Source: Nonomuraea glycinis
GTDB taxonomy: Bacteria > Actinomycetota > Actinomycetes > Streptosporangiales > Streptosporangiaceae
NCBI RefSeq assembly: GCF_014646515.1
Contig: NZ_BMNK01000005.1
Span: forward strand, 307,710 to 371,709
Direction: 5' to 3'
DNA: 64,000 nucleotides
The position numbers were made by a program, and so were the translations under genes. The notes beneath the pieces are model-generated. The model worked only from the letters and a program-made list of their open reading frames with translations. It ran no database searches and was not told the DNA's origin. Below, piece after piece: positions 40,053 through 48,826 of the stretch; position 1 is the first letter of the stretch, and every line of letters begins with the position of its first letter.

Positions 40053-43000
40053 TCAGGAGACGGGTTCGATCCACAGGTTGCGGAAGCGCGGGTTCTCACC
40101 AGCATCGCCGTGGTCCTGGAGGCGGATGCCGCCCGCCGCCGCGCTCTCCGGGATGTTGTCGCCGGTGCCGCCGTCGATGGGCACGTCGTTGTGCACCACC
40201 ACGCCGTTCCAGACGACCGTCACCCGCGCGTCGTCGACCTTCGCTCCCGCGCTGGTGTAGCGGGCCGCGCGGAAGGTGATCTCGTACGTCTGCCACGTGC
40301 CCGGGGCGGTGGCCATGTTGCGGTCGGGGGCGCGCTTGGAGTAGATCGAGCCCGCCTCGTTGGCGGCCGGGGTGGTGTCCCCGTGCGACTCCAGGACCTG
40401 TACCTCATAGCGTTCCTGGAGGAAGATGCCGCTGTTGCCGCGCTGCTGTCCGGTCACCTCCGGCGGGTAGTCCGGCTCGTACCACTCGGCGTGCAGCTTG
40501 AAGTCGCCGAACGTCTGCCGGGTGCGGATGTCGCCGCCGTAGGACTCCACCGAGCCGTTCGCGATCGGCCAGGTCGCCGCGCCGCCTGACCGTTTCTCCC
40601 AGAGCGCCAGGTGGGACCCGTCGAACAGCGTGATCCGTCGCGCCTTCGACACGGTGAGGTGGTCGAGGCTGAGTCGTCCCGCGTCGCCGGAGTCGTACTT
40701 GTAGGCGATCTTGTTGGAGCCTCGCTTCAGGTCGAGCGGCTCGGTCTGGACGGCCCAGGAGTCCCAGCCGCCGGTGGCGGCCAGCCGTACCTGCCTGATC
40801 TTGGTCCCGTTGACGTACACGCTCACCGATGTGCCGGTGTCGGCCGCGTAGCGGAGGCCGACGTTGTGCGGGCCGGACTCGTCCGTGTGGACGGAGAACG
40901 ACGTGCTCGTGCCCGCGGCCGTGTAGCCGTCGACGAAACCCTTGCCGGTGTAGCCCTGATGGTTCTCGCTCACCTTCGCGCCACCGCGCAGCGTGGCCTT
41001 CTCCGCTTCGAGCACCGGTCGCGCGGTCACGGTGATGGCGTCGAGGTTGACGTTGCCCAGGTCGCCGGTGTCGTACTTGTAGGCGATGGTGTTGGCGCCC
41101 GCCTTCAGGTCGAGCGGCTCGACCCGGGTGGCCCACTGGTCCCACGTCTCCGTGGTGGGCAAGGGCACCTGCCTGATCTTGGTCCCGTTGACGTACACGC
41201 TCAGCGACTTGGTGCCGGGCGCGGGGTGCGGGCCGTTGGCGTAGCGCAGGCCCACGTGGTACGTCCCGGCCTTGGCCACGTGTACGGCGAACTGCGTGGC
41301 CGCTCCCGTGTTCCAGTAGCCGTCGACGAAGCCGGATCCCGAGTAGCTCGGGTGGTCGGTGTTCAGCTTGGTGCCGCCGCTGGGCGCCGCGCTCTCCGCC
41401 TCGTAGGTGATGTCCGTCGCCGGGCCGTCGACCAGCGAGTTGAGCGTGTACCAGGCCTCGGTGCTCCACAGCGGCTGCCCCGACGCCGAGCTGAACGGAC
41501 GCGGTGACCGCAGGTGCACCACCCGCCCCGGCTTCAGGCCCGCGATCTTGAGCGTGACCTTCTTCCCGCCGGAGGTCAGCTTCGCGGAGGTGACGGTCAG
41601 CGGCTCCTCGTCCACCTTGGGGCCACCGTAGGTGGAGGCCGCGACGTACCGCCACTGGGTGGCCTGGTACTTGGCGGCCAGCGACGTGGCGGTCTCCGCC
41701 GACAGCGGCCGGGTGTACTCCAACTCGAAGCCGCCCTCGATGGCGCGCATCTTCAGGATGTCGAACGCCTTGCCGTCGCCGATGGCGAGCTTCTGCAGGC
41801 CGTAGGTGAGCTTGCCCGGCTGGCCCCAGTTACCGCCGGCGCCCAGGCCGCCGGTGTAGATGGCGCCGTCGGGGCCCAGGCTGATCCGGTTGACCCCCGC
41901 CTCGAGCCCCTGGGTGTAGCGGAAGACCGCGCCCTGGTACTCGCCGTTGACCTTCTCCAGGTAGGCGCGCTGGAGCCCGCCATAGGTGACGTCACCGAAC
42001 ACCATCTGCCCGGCGAACGCGCCGCGCTTCATGAGCAGCGGGGTGCTGGGGGAGTTGGCGATCTCGTTGTGCGGCAGCCACAGCACGGGCGGGGTCACCA
42101 GGTTGTCGTCGAACGGGCCGTCAGGTTCGGTGAAGTGGTTGAAGAACCGGTCCTTCTTGATGTGCACCAGTTTCGAGGCGGGCAGCCAGCCGCCCTGGTT
42201 GTCCGTGACGAACAGCTCGTCCCCCGGACCCCAGCCGATCCCGTTGGGGGTGCGCAGACCGCCGGCGATGTACTCGACCTTGCCGGTGGCCTTGTTGATC
42301 TTGATGGTGGTGCCTCGGTCCCGCGCCGGCTGCGGGTCGGTGGTGGCGCCGCCGTAGTCGATGGCGACGGACAGGTTGAGGTAGAAGTGGCCGCCCCGGT
42401 AGAGCAGCCCGAACGCGAACTCGTGGAAGTTGCCGCCGAACGGCCAGGTCGCCACGGTCCTGAGATTATCGGCGACCTCGTCGCGGTTGGTGTCGTTCAG
42501 CTCCACCAGCCGGGACTTCTCCGAGACGTAGAGCTTGCCGTCCACGTACTTGATGCCCTGGGGCTCCTGCAGCCCTTCGGCGATCTTCTTGACGGTCACC
42601 CGCGCGGGCGAGGTCTTGCCGGTGACGTTGCCGAGCAGGTAGACCTCGCCGAGCTTGTTCTCCGAACCGCCCCACGTGGTGACCGCCAACCGGCCGTCGG
42701 GCAGCCAGTCCATCGCGGTCACCTGCGGCTCGAAACCGGCCGGGCGCAGGTCGGTGAGTGTGAGGTCCGAGTGTACGGCCTGCAGTGGCAGCCCGTCGCC
42801 GGGGGAGTCGGCGCCGCCCTCGCACTCCTTGCGCCCCGGTCCGGTGACCCGCACCACGTCCGCGTCCGTGCTCAGCACCGAGGTGGGCACGAGGGTGAAG
42901 CCGGCGGCGCCAGGGGGTTTCCACTCCAGCCTGAGCTGCTGACCGTACAGGTGCTCGAAGTGGTCGACGCGCAGCGCGTGGTAGCCGGTGGTCAAGGTGA

Positions 43001-43394
43001 TCGTGCCGTCGATGGCGATCGGCCCGTGCCGCCCGTCGTTGGTGATCACGACGGTGTCGTCGATGCGCAGCCGGGAGCCGTCGTCGCTGATCAGCCGGAA
43101 CTCGTACGTGCCCGCCGTGGCGATGTCGATGTTGCCGATGGCCTCGGTGACGAACATGTCGGCCAGGCCGAAGTCGGCGTCGGAGGTCCAGTCGATCGTG
43201 GGCATCAGCTTGTCCACGTTGGGGGTCTGACCGGGCTTGAGCGTACAGAGCTTGGACAGTTCGACCTGGACGTCATAGGTGCGCAGGGTGACGCCCGGCT
43301 CCTGCGGCGGCACCGCCGCCTGGGCTTGAGCGGGTACGACTAGGTAGGAGAGCGCGGTGATCAGTAAAACGGATAATAAGGGTAATTTCCGCAT
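40053..43394 (-). CDS. Large secreted multidomain carbohydrate-active protein (PA14, beta-propeller, two CBM-like, DUF1080)
   Basis: The 1113-residue protein has a signal peptide (about 1-27), then a PA14-like domain (about 35-165, with FRLISDDGSRLRIDD and HALRVDHFEH). A glucose-dehydrogenase-like beta-propeller follows (about 220-560; GLQEPQGIKYVDGKLYVSE, GGLRTPNGIGWGPGDELFVT), then two tandem CBM35/CBM6-like domains (about 690-810 and 815-930; YEAESAAPSGG, LEAEKATLRGG, each with YVNGTKIRQV). The C-terminal domain is DUF1080/3-keto-disaccharide hydrolase type (FGDFKLHAEWYEPDYPPEV, RGNSGIFLQERYEVQVLES). It probably binds and processes an extracellular glycan. It is monocistronic. Confidence 0.9.
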   Translation of the reverse strand: MRKLPLLSVLLITALSYLVVPAQAQAAVPPQEPGVTLRTYDVQVELSKLCTLKPGQTPNVDKLMPTIDWTSDADFGLADMFVTEAIGNIDIATAGTYEFRLISDDGSRLRIDDTVVITNDGRHGPIAIDGTITLTTGYHALRVDHFEHLYGQQLRLEWKPPGAAGFTLVPTSVLSTDADVVRVTGPGRKECEGGADSPGDGLPLQAVHSDLTLTDLRPAGFEPQVTAMDWLPDGRLAVTTWGGSENKLGEVYLLGNVTGKTSPARVTVKKIAEGLQEPQGIKYVDGKLYVSEKSRLVELNDTNRDEVADNLRTVATWPFGGNFHEFAFGLLYRGGHFYLNLSVAIDYGGATTDPQPARDRGTTIKINKATGKVEYIAGGLRTPNGIGWGPGDELFVTDNQGGWLPASKLVHIKKDRFFNHFTEPDGPFDDNLVTPPVLWLPHNEIANSPSTPLLMKRGAFAGQMVFGDVTYGGLQRAYLEKVNGEYQGAVFRYTQGLEAGVNRISLGPDGAIYTGGLGAGGNWGQPGKLTYGLQKLAIGDGKAFDILKMRAIEGGFELEYTRPLSAETATSLAAKYQATQWRYVAASTYGGPKVDEEPLTVTSAKLTSGGKKVTLKIAGLKPGRVVHLRSPRPFSSASGQPLWSTEAWYTLNSLVDGPATDITYEAESAAPSGGTKLNTDHPSYSGSGFVDGYWNTGAATQFAVHVAKAGTYHVGLRYANGPHPAPGTKSLSVYVNGTKIRQVPLPTTETWDQWATRVEPLDLKAGANTIAYKYDTGDLGNVNLDAITVTARPVLEAEKATLRGGAKVSENHQGYTGKGFVDGYTAAGTSTSFSVHTDESGPHNVGLRYAADTGTSVSVYVNGTKIRQVRLAATGGWDSWAVQTEPLDLKRGSNKIAYKYDSGDAGRLSLDHLTVSKARRITLFDGSHLALWEKRSGGAATWPIANGSVESYGGDIRTRQTFGDFKLHAEWYEPDYPPEVTGQQRGNSGIFLQERYEVQVLESHGDTTPAANEAGSIYSKRAPDRNMATAPGTWQTYEITFRAARYTSAGAKVDDARVTVVWNGVVVHNDVPIDGGTGDNIPESAAAGGIRLQDHGDAGENPRFRNLWIEPVS
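40789..41203 (-). repeat. Duplicated CBM-like modules with a 37 bp identical core
   Basis: The same 37 bp stretch occurs at 40789-40825 and 41167-41203, encoding SVYVNGTKIRQV in each carbohydrate-binding module. Exact identity at the DNA level inside otherwise diverged modules suggests recent duplication or gene conversion. Confidence 0.85.
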
Positions 43395-43814
43395 TATCTA
43401 TCTCATCTCGGGCGTGGGCGGGGGGTGCGGCAGGGCCACGATGGGGTGATCCATCGGCGGATGCCGGGTCTCATTCGCTGGAGGATGAAGGGGCTAACGC
43501 TGCCCTGCGCCGTAATATAAGACGAGATCTTCGCCTTGCCCATAGCCTTTCGCCGAAAATCGGAGAAAGGCATGACATGTCAAGACGGAAGGTACGGATC
43601 CACGCCGCCCGCCGAGTGCTCAGGCGCGTAGCAGGGGGAGCAGCCGGTCGCCCTGGCGTTTGATCTCCGGCAGGTAGGGAGTACGAACCCGGACGAGTAT
43701 GTGGAATGTCGGGCATGTCCAAAGTCCCATGGGGCGGGGACGTACGGCTCTGCATGCCGGGTCCGGCATCGGATGTCATGGGATCAGTGAAACCCCCGCC
43801 CCCGGAGGAACGTC
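43395..43814 (+). other. 420 bp intergenic region upstream of the DoxX-like gene
   Basis: No convincing gene is seen; the one longer minus-strand frame (43471-43779) is low-complexity Arg/Ser/Pro. The left part should hold the promoter of the large secreted protein gene, and the right part holds two DosR-like boxes before the DoxX-like gene. Confidence 0.5.
43714..43750 (+). promoter_or_regulatory. Two DosR/DevR-like boxes
   Basis: On the minus strand 43714-43729 reads TGGGACTTTGGACATG, close to the DosR consensus core GGGACTWWWGTCCC. On the plus strand 43737-43750 reads GGGACGTACGGCTC, matching the looser GGGACNNNNGGCCC form. They lie 65-100 bp upstream of the DoxX-like start, a usual place for DosR sites in hypoxia-induced genes. 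Confidence 0.5.
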
Positions 43815-44333
43815 ATGACAACCACGCACTCGAAGACCGTCGCCACCACCACCAGCGCCCGCGGTCCTGTCGACTACGTCTGGGCCGTCGCCCGGATCTC
43901 CCTCGGCTGGGTCTTCCTGTGGGCGTTCCTCGACAAGTCCTTCGGCTGGGGCTTCGCCACCCCGGCCGAGCGCGCCTGGATCGCCGGCGGCAGCCCCACC
44001 ACCGGCTTCCTCAAGGGCACCGGCGAGAACGCGCTCGGCGGCTTCTTCTCGAGCCTGGCCGGGCAGGCGTGGGTGGACTGGCTGTTCATGGCCGGCCTGC
44101 TGGGCATCGGCGCCGCGCTGATCCTGGGCGTGGGGCTGCGGATCGCCGCCGTGGCCGGCACCGCGATGCTGCTCATGATGTGGGCGGCCGAGCTGCCCCT
44201 GGCCAACAACCCGTTCATGGACGACCACATCATTTACGCGATCGTCCTCATCGGTCTTGCCCTCGTCAGTGCTGGAAGGACGTTGGGGCTCGGCAACCTG
44301 CCCGTCGTTCAGCGCACCCCGTGGCTCCGATAG
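43815..44333 (+). CDS. DoxX-like membrane protein
   Basis: The 172-residue protein has four membrane helices and the DoxX/DoxD-like start (WAVARISLGWVFLWAFLDKS, FGWGFATPAERAWIAGGSPT), then WLFMAGLLGIGAALILGVGL and IIYAIVLIGLALVSAG. DoxX-type proteins are linked to thiol redox and oxidative stress, and similar proteins are common near hypoxia-regulated genes in actinomycetes. GGAGG lies before the ATG. A strong hairpin separates it from pta. Confidence 0.85.
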   Translation: MTTTHSKTVATTTSARGPVDYVWAVARISLGWVFLWAFLDKSFGWGFATPAERAWIAGGSPTTGFLKGTGENALGGFFSSLAGQAWVDWLFMAGLLGIGAALILGVGLRIAAVAGTAMLLMMWAAELPLANNPFMDDHIIYAIVLIGLALVSAGRTLGLGNLPVVQRTPWLR

Positions 44334-44346
44334 ACATTCCGGCTAC

Positions 44347-44379
44347 GAAGCCCACCCCGCCGGTCAGGGGGTGGGCTTC
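44347..44379 (+). terminator. Strong hairpin between the DoxX-like gene and pta
   Basis: GAAGCCCACCCC at 44347-44358 and GGGGTGGGCTTC at 44368-44379 form a perfect 12 bp stem with a 9 nt loop, followed by TCGGCCTTTCTC. It starts 13 bp after the DoxX-like stop and ends 24 bp before the pta start, so it may terminate or attenuate transcription into pta. Confidence 0.75.
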
Positions 44380-44403
44380 TCGGCCTTTCTCAGGAAGAGG
44401 CCG

Positions 44404-46461
44404 ATGATAATGAGGGACATGACTCGTGCGGTGTACGTCGCGGCGGGCGAGGCGGGGAGCAACAAGGGGACCGTCGCCCTGGGCATGGTGGAGCTGCTGT
44501 CCCGGCAGGTGGAGACCGTGGGCGTGTTCCGCCCGGTGGTGCGGGCGGGCCGTGAGGACGCCCTGATCAACACCGTCCGGAGCAGGTTCCAGCTCGCGCT
44601 GCCGTACGCGGACTGCGCGGGCGTCACCTACGACGAGGTGCACGCCGACGCCGAACGGGCGGCGGGCGACGTCGTGGCCCGTTATCGCGCGCTGGCCCGG
44701 CGGTGCGACGCGGTGGTGGTGGTCGGCACCGACTACACCGACGTGGGAGCGCCGACCGAGCTCGGGTTCAACGCCAGGCTGGCCGCGGACCTGGGCACAC
44801 CCGTGATCAACGTGGTGAGCGGGAAGGACAGGACGGCCTCGCGGATCGCCGCGGCGGTCGAGCTGTCGTCCAGGGAGCTGGCGCACCATCACGCCCATGA
44901 GCTCGCCGTCGTGGTCACCCGGGCGGCCGCCGGGCCGCTCGCGATCACCCATCCGACACCGCTGTTCGTGCTGCCGGAGACCCCCTCGCTGCGCGCCCCG
45001 ACCGTCGCGGACCTGCTCGACGCGTGTGACGGCCGATTCTTCCTGGGGCAGCGTGAGGGGCTCGGCCGCGAGGTGAGCGCACTGATGGTGGGCGCGATGT
45101 CGCTGCCCGGCATCCTCGACCGCTACACCGAGGGCGCTGCGGTGATCATTCCTTGTGATCGGGCCGCCGCGCTCCTGCCCGGCCTGATCGCGGCGCACGT
45201 CTCGCCGGGCTTCCCCGCCCTGTCGGCGGTGGTGGTGACCGGCGGCACGGACCTGCCGGCCCCGGTCGACCGGCTGCTGCGCGGCATGGCGATCCCGCTG
45301 CCGGTGATCGCCACCGACCACGACACCTTCGACACCGCGACCCGGCTGTCGGTGGTGGAGGGCCGCTTCACGCCCGAGGCCGGCGGGAAGATCGACACGG
45401 CGTTGCGGCTGGTCGCCGAGCATGTCGACGGCGGGTTGCTGCTCGACCGGCTGGCCATCGCCAAGACCGACGTCGTCACCCCGCTGATGTTCGAGTACGA
45501 GCTGCTGGACCGGGCGCGCTCCCGGCGCAGGCACATCGTGCTGCCCGAGGGCGAGGAGCCGCGCATCCTGCGCGCGGCCGACATCCTGCTGCGTCGTGGC
45601 GTGGCCGAGCTCACGCTGCTCGGCGACGAGGAACGGATCAGGGCGCAGGCCGCCCAGCTCGGCCTCGACCTGGCCGGGGCCAAGGTGCTGAGCCCGTTCG
45701 ACGCGGAGCTGCGCGAGCGGTTCGCCCGCGAGTACGCCCAGGTACGGGCGCACCGGGGGATGACCGTCGAGCTGGCCCGCGACACCGTCACCGACGTCTC
45801 CTACTTCGGCACGCTGATGGTGCACACCGGCATGGCCGACGGCATGGTGTCGGGCGCGGCGCACACCACCGCGCACACGATCAGGCCGGCGTTCGAGATC
45901 CTCCGGCTGGGCCTGGTCTCCAGCGTGTTCTTCATGTGCCTGGCCGATCGGGTGCTGGTGTACGGCGACTGCGCGGTCAACCCCGATCCGACCGCCGGGC
46001 AACTCGCCGACATCGCCATCGCCTCGGCCCGCACGGCGGCGCGGTTCGGCGTCGAACCCCTGATCGCCATGCTGTCGTACTCGACGGGCGCCTCCGGCGC
46101 CGGCGCCGAGGTCGACAAGGTCCGCACCGCCACCGAGCTGGTTCGCGAGCGCCGTCCCGACCTCCAGGTGGAAGGGCCGATCCAGTACGACGCCGCGGTC
46201 GACCCCGCGGTGGCGCTGGCCAAGATGCCCGGTAGCCGGGTGGCCGGACGCGCCACGGTCTTCGTGGTACCCGACCTCAACACCGGCAACAACCTCTACA
46301 AGGCCGTCCAGCGCAGTGCCGGCGCCGTCGCGGTGGGACCGGTGCTGCAGGGGCTGGGCAAGCCGGTCAACGACCTGTCGCGTGGCGCCACCGTCGCCGA
46401 CATCGTCACCACCGTCGCCGTCACGGCCGCGCAGGTGCGCGACGACCCGCGTCCGGCTTGA
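44404..46461 (+). CDS. pta: Phosphate acetyltransferase
   Basis: The 685-residue protein has the long-form layout: an N-terminal dethiobiotin-synthetase-like P-loop domain (YVAAGEAGSNKGTVALGMVE), a DRTGG domain (about 210-325), and the C-terminal PTA_PTB catalytic domain (IVLPEGEEPRILRAADILLR, GMADGMVSGAAHTTAHTIRP, SYSTGASGAGAEVDKVR, VFVVPDLNTGNNLYKAVQR). It interconverts acetyl-CoA and acetyl-phosphate. No acetate kinase gene follows in this window. ATG 44404 has AGGAAG in range; ATGs at 44410 and 44419 are alternatives, the last matching the family start. Confidence 0.95.
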   Translation: MIMRDMTRAVYVAAGEAGSNKGTVALGMVELLSRQVETVGVFRPVVRAGREDALINTVRSRFQLALPYADCAGVTYDEVHADAERAAGDVVARYRALARRCDAVVVVGTDYTDVGAPTELGFNARLAADLGTPVINVVSGKDRTASRIAAAVELSSRELAHHHAHELAVVVTRAAAGPLAITHPTPLFVLPETPSLRAPTVADLLDACDGRFFLGQREGLGREVSALMVGAMSLPGILDRYTEGAAVIIPCDRAAALLPGLIAAHVSPGFPALSAVVVTGGTDLPAPVDRLLRGMAIPLPVIATDHDTFDTATRLSVVEGRFTPEAGGKIDTALRLVAEHVDGGLLLDRLAIAKTDVVTPLMFEYELLDRARSRRRHIVLPEGEEPRILRAADILLRRGVAELTLLGDEERIRAQAAQLGLDLAGAKVLSPFDAELRERFAREYAQVRAHRGMTVELARDTVTDVSYFGTLMVHTGMADGMVSGAAHTTAHTIRPAFEILRLGLVSSVFFMCLADRVLVYGDCAVNPDPTAGQLADIAIASARTAARFGVEPLIAMLSYSTGASGAGAEVDKVRTATELVRERRPDLQVEGPIQYDAAVDPAVALAKMPGSRVAGRATVFVVPDLNTGNNLYKAVQRSAGAVAVGPVLQGLGKPVNDLSRGATVADIVTTVAVTAAQVRDDPRPA

Positions 46462-46483
46462 CAGCCACCCCCTTGGTGTAGTG

Positions 46484-46510
46484 CTCTATTGGATAGAGTT
46501 TTGCTCTATC
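46484..46510 (+). promoter_or_regulatory. Overlapping palindromic operator before the small barrel protein
   Basis: CTCTAT at 46484-46489 and ATAGAG at 46493-46498 form one inverted repeat. GATAGAG at 46492-46498 and CTCTATC at 46504-46510 form a second with a TTTTG spacer. This A/T-rich island lies just upstream of the AAGGGG ribosome site at 46515 and probably overlaps the promoter. Confidence 0.6.
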
Positions 46511-46528
46511 TAATAAGGGGTGGGTGCG

Positions 46529-46822
46529 ATGCCGTACGGAGTGCTCCAGGAGATGCCCGATGTCAGCGAGGAGGAGTACCGGCAGGTGGAGAAGCACCTG
46601 GGCCCGGATCGTCCGCCCGGTCTGCTCGCCCACGTCGCCGGCCCGGTCGAGGGTGGCTGGCGGATCATCAACATCTGGGAGAGCGAGGAGGCCTTCCGCC
46701 GGTTCCAGTCGGAGCGGCTGATCCGCGCGGCCGGTCTGGCCGCCCAGGACGCGGCCTTCGATCCCGGCAAGGCCGCAGCGTTCAGTTCGGTGACCGTCGA
46801 GGGCACCGAGATGCCGTTCTGA
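46529..46822 (+). CDS. Small dimeric alpha/beta-barrel-like protein
   Basis: The 97-residue protein MPYGVLQEMPDVSEEEYRQV has the pattern of a ferredoxin-like dimeric barrel: a first strand, an EEEYRQVEKHLG helix, GLLAHVAGPVEGGWRIINIW and SEEAFRRFQSERL. Relatives include antibiotic-biosynthesis-monooxygenase and EthD-like proteins, but no catalytic residue is evident. AAGGGG is 8 nt upstream of the ATG. It shares one base with the methyltransferase start (TGATG). Confidence 0.75.
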   Translation: MPYGVLQEMPDVSEEEYRQVEKHLGPDRPPGLLAHVAGPVEGGWRIINIWESEEAFRRFQSERLIRAAGLAAQDAAFDPGKAAAFSSVTVEGTEMPF

Positions 46823-47685
46823 TGCCCGGCACCGACGCCCTGCGGGCCCGCAACCACGCCTTCTGGGCACAGGCCGCACCCGGGTGGATCCGTCATGCCG
46901 ACCGGCAGGACGAGGCCGGCCGGCCCTTGGGCGCGGCGGCGATGGACTGGCTGCGGCCGGAGCCCGGCGAGCGGATCCTCGACGTGGGCTGCGGCTGTGG
47001 CGGCACCACGGCCGAGCTCGCGGCGGCGGCCGGGCCGGGCGGTGCGGCGGTCGGGGTGGATCTGGCCGAGTCGATGGTGGCCGCCGCCCGGCGGCGGTTC
47101 CCGCGCGATCGTCACCCCGGCCTGCGGTTCGTCACGGCGGACATCGAGACGGTCGAGGCCGTGCCGGGTGCGCCGTTCGACGCGGTGTTCTCCCGTATGG
47201 CGCTGATGCTGGCGGCCGATCCGGTGGCGGGGTGCGCGACGATCCGGCGTTCGCTACGCCCGGGAGGCCGCCTGGCCGCGACCGTGTTCCGTGCCGGGAG
47301 CGCCAACCCGTGGCTGTTCGCGGTCATGCTCGGCGTCGCGCCCCATGTCGGGCCGCTGCCGCCGCTGCCGATGGGCGACGAGCCGGGGCCGTTCGCCTTC
47401 GCCGACCCGGGCAGGGTGCGGCGCGTCCTGACCGCCGGCGGTTTCGCCGACGTGACGGTCCGGCCGTACGACGTCATTCTGGAGGCCCCGGACGAACGCG
47501 AGCCGGTGGCCGAGTGGCTCATCGAGATGGGCCCGGCCGGCGCGGCCTACCGCGCCGCCGCGACCTCAAGCCAGGAGGCGGCTCGCGCGGCGGCCGCCCG
47601 GCTGCTCGAACGGTTCCGCGAGCCCGGTGTCGGCTACCGGCTCCCCGCCGGGATCTGGCTGGTCACCGCGGTGACCGCACCATGA
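46822..47685 (+). CDS. Class I SAM-dependent methyltransferase
   Basis: The 287-residue protein has the Rossmann SAM motifs: GERILDVGCGCGGTTAEL (motif I), GVDLAESMVAAARRR (acidic loop), FVTADIETVE, FDAVFSRMALM and RSLRPGGRLAATVF. It is a methyltransferase 11/25-type enzyme with an additional C-terminal part (GFADVTVRPYDVILEAP). Substrate unknown. It is translationally coupled to the preceding small barrel protein and probably shares its operator. Confidence 0.88.
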   Translation: MPGTDALRARNHAFWAQAAPGWIRHADRQDEAGRPLGAAAMDWLRPEPGERILDVGCGCGGTTAELAAAAGPGGAAVGVDLAESMVAAARRRFPRDRHPGLRFVTADIETVEAVPGAPFDAVFSRMALMLAADPVAGCATIRRSLRPGGRLAATVFRAGSANPWLFAVMLGVAPHVGPLPPLPMGDEPGPFAFADPGRVRRVLTAGGFADVTVRPYDVILEAPDEREPVAEWLIEMGPAGAAYRAAATSSQEAARAAAARLLERFREPGVGYRLPAGIWLVTAVTAP

Positions 47686-47730
47686 TCGAGCAGGCGCCGG
47701 GCCACGGGCTCGGCGCACCCCGCGGACCCG

Positions 47731-48747
47731 TCAGGCCGGGCGCCAGCCGAGCTCCGGACCGAGTCCGGTGGCGATGTCGGTGAGGATCTGCACATAGTCC
47801 TCGTGCTCGAAACTGAACGGCAGCGCGAACGCGACCTCGGTGACCTCCCGGAAGGCGGCATGGGCGTGCAGCCGGGCGGCGATCTCGGCGGAGCCGCCGA
47901 CGAGATCGGGCGCGAACATCAGCCGCATCGGCCCCTGCGGCGAAGAGGTCCTGGGCAGGCGCTTGGCCGCGTACTCCGCGTACTTGGCCCGCTGCTCGGG
48001 TGTGGCCGAGTCCGTGGGGATGACCACCAGGCCTTGCGAGACGCGGGCCCGGTCGCCGTCGGGGTGGTGCGCGCGGAACTCCCGGATGTGGGAGAGCTGG
48101 ATGTCGGCGAAATCCTCGGACTCCTCCGCCTTCACGACGCTGCTGGTCAGGAAGTTCATGCCGTGTTCGCCCGCCCACCGGGCCGAGCTCAGGCTGCCGC
48201 CGCCGTACCACATGCGGCCGCCGAGGCCGGGGGAGTGGGGCTGGACCCGGTCGGAGAAGACCTCGAAACCCTCGACCCCGCTGAAGTCGGTGGCCGTCTC
48301 ACCGCGGACGAAGTCCAGCAGCCGCCGCACGCGTTCGTAGCCGAAGTCCTCGACCTTGGCGGTGTCCGGGTAGAGCGCGTTCTTGACCTGGTCGTAGTGC
48401 ATCGGGGGGCCGACGCTGACGCCCGGGTTGAGGCGGCCCCCGGACAGGATGTCCACCGTGGCCAGGTCTTCGGCCAGCCGCAGCGGATTCTCCCAGCCCA
48501 GGGGGATGACCGCGGTGCCCAGCTCGATGCGGCTGGTGCGCTGGGAGGCCGCCGCCAGCACGGCGACCGGGGAGGAGATGCCGTACTGCAGGTGCCGGTG
48601 CCGCACCCACGCGCTGTCGAAACCTAGTCGCTCGCCCAGCTCGATGATGTCGAGCGTCGTCTCATGACCCCGGCGCGGGTCGGCCTCGTCGAACAGCCCG
48701 ATCGTCAAGAAGCCCAGCTTTCGCAGCGGCTGCGAGGGCACCGGCAT
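47731..48747 (-). CDS. LLM-class flavin-dependent oxidoreductase
   Basis: The 338-residue luciferase-like barrel begins LRKLGFLTIGLFDEADPRRG and contains LGFDSAWVRHRHL, ASQRTSRIELGTAVIPLGWE, DILSGGRLNPGVSVG and MWYGGGSLSSARWAGEHGMN. Such enzymes use reduced FMN or F420. AAGGAGG sits 7 nt before ATG 48747, which sets the start. It lies 79 bp downstream of the FAD protein gene on the same strand and may be in its operon; substrate unknown. Confidence 0.9.
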   Translation of the reverse strand: MPVPSQPLRKLGFLTIGLFDEADPRRGHETTLDIIELGERLGFDSAWVRHRHLQYGISSPVAVLAAASQRTSRIELGTAVIPLGWENPLRLAEDLATVDILSGGRLNPGVSVGPPMHYDQVKNALYPDTAKVEDFGYERVRRLLDFVRGETATDFSGVEGFEVFSDRVQPHSPGLGGRMWYGGGSLSSARWAGEHGMNFLTSSVVKAEESEDFADIQLSHIREFRAHHPDGDRARVSQGLVVIPTDSATPEQRAKYAEYAAKRLPRTSSPQGPMRLMFAPDLVGGSAEIAARLHAHAAFREVTEVAFALPFSFEHEDYVQILTDIATGLGPELGWRPA

Positions 48748-48826
48748 ATGCGTTCCTCCTTGGGTCATCACATCACTCATCGCGCAACAGCGCACAGCGG
48801 CCGCCCCCATTCCCGGCGGCCGTCGC

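Noticed and set aside
43471..43779. Minus-strand 102-codon frame upstream of the DoxX-like gene
   Set aside because: Low-complexity translation with no domain; the region is better explained as regulatory.
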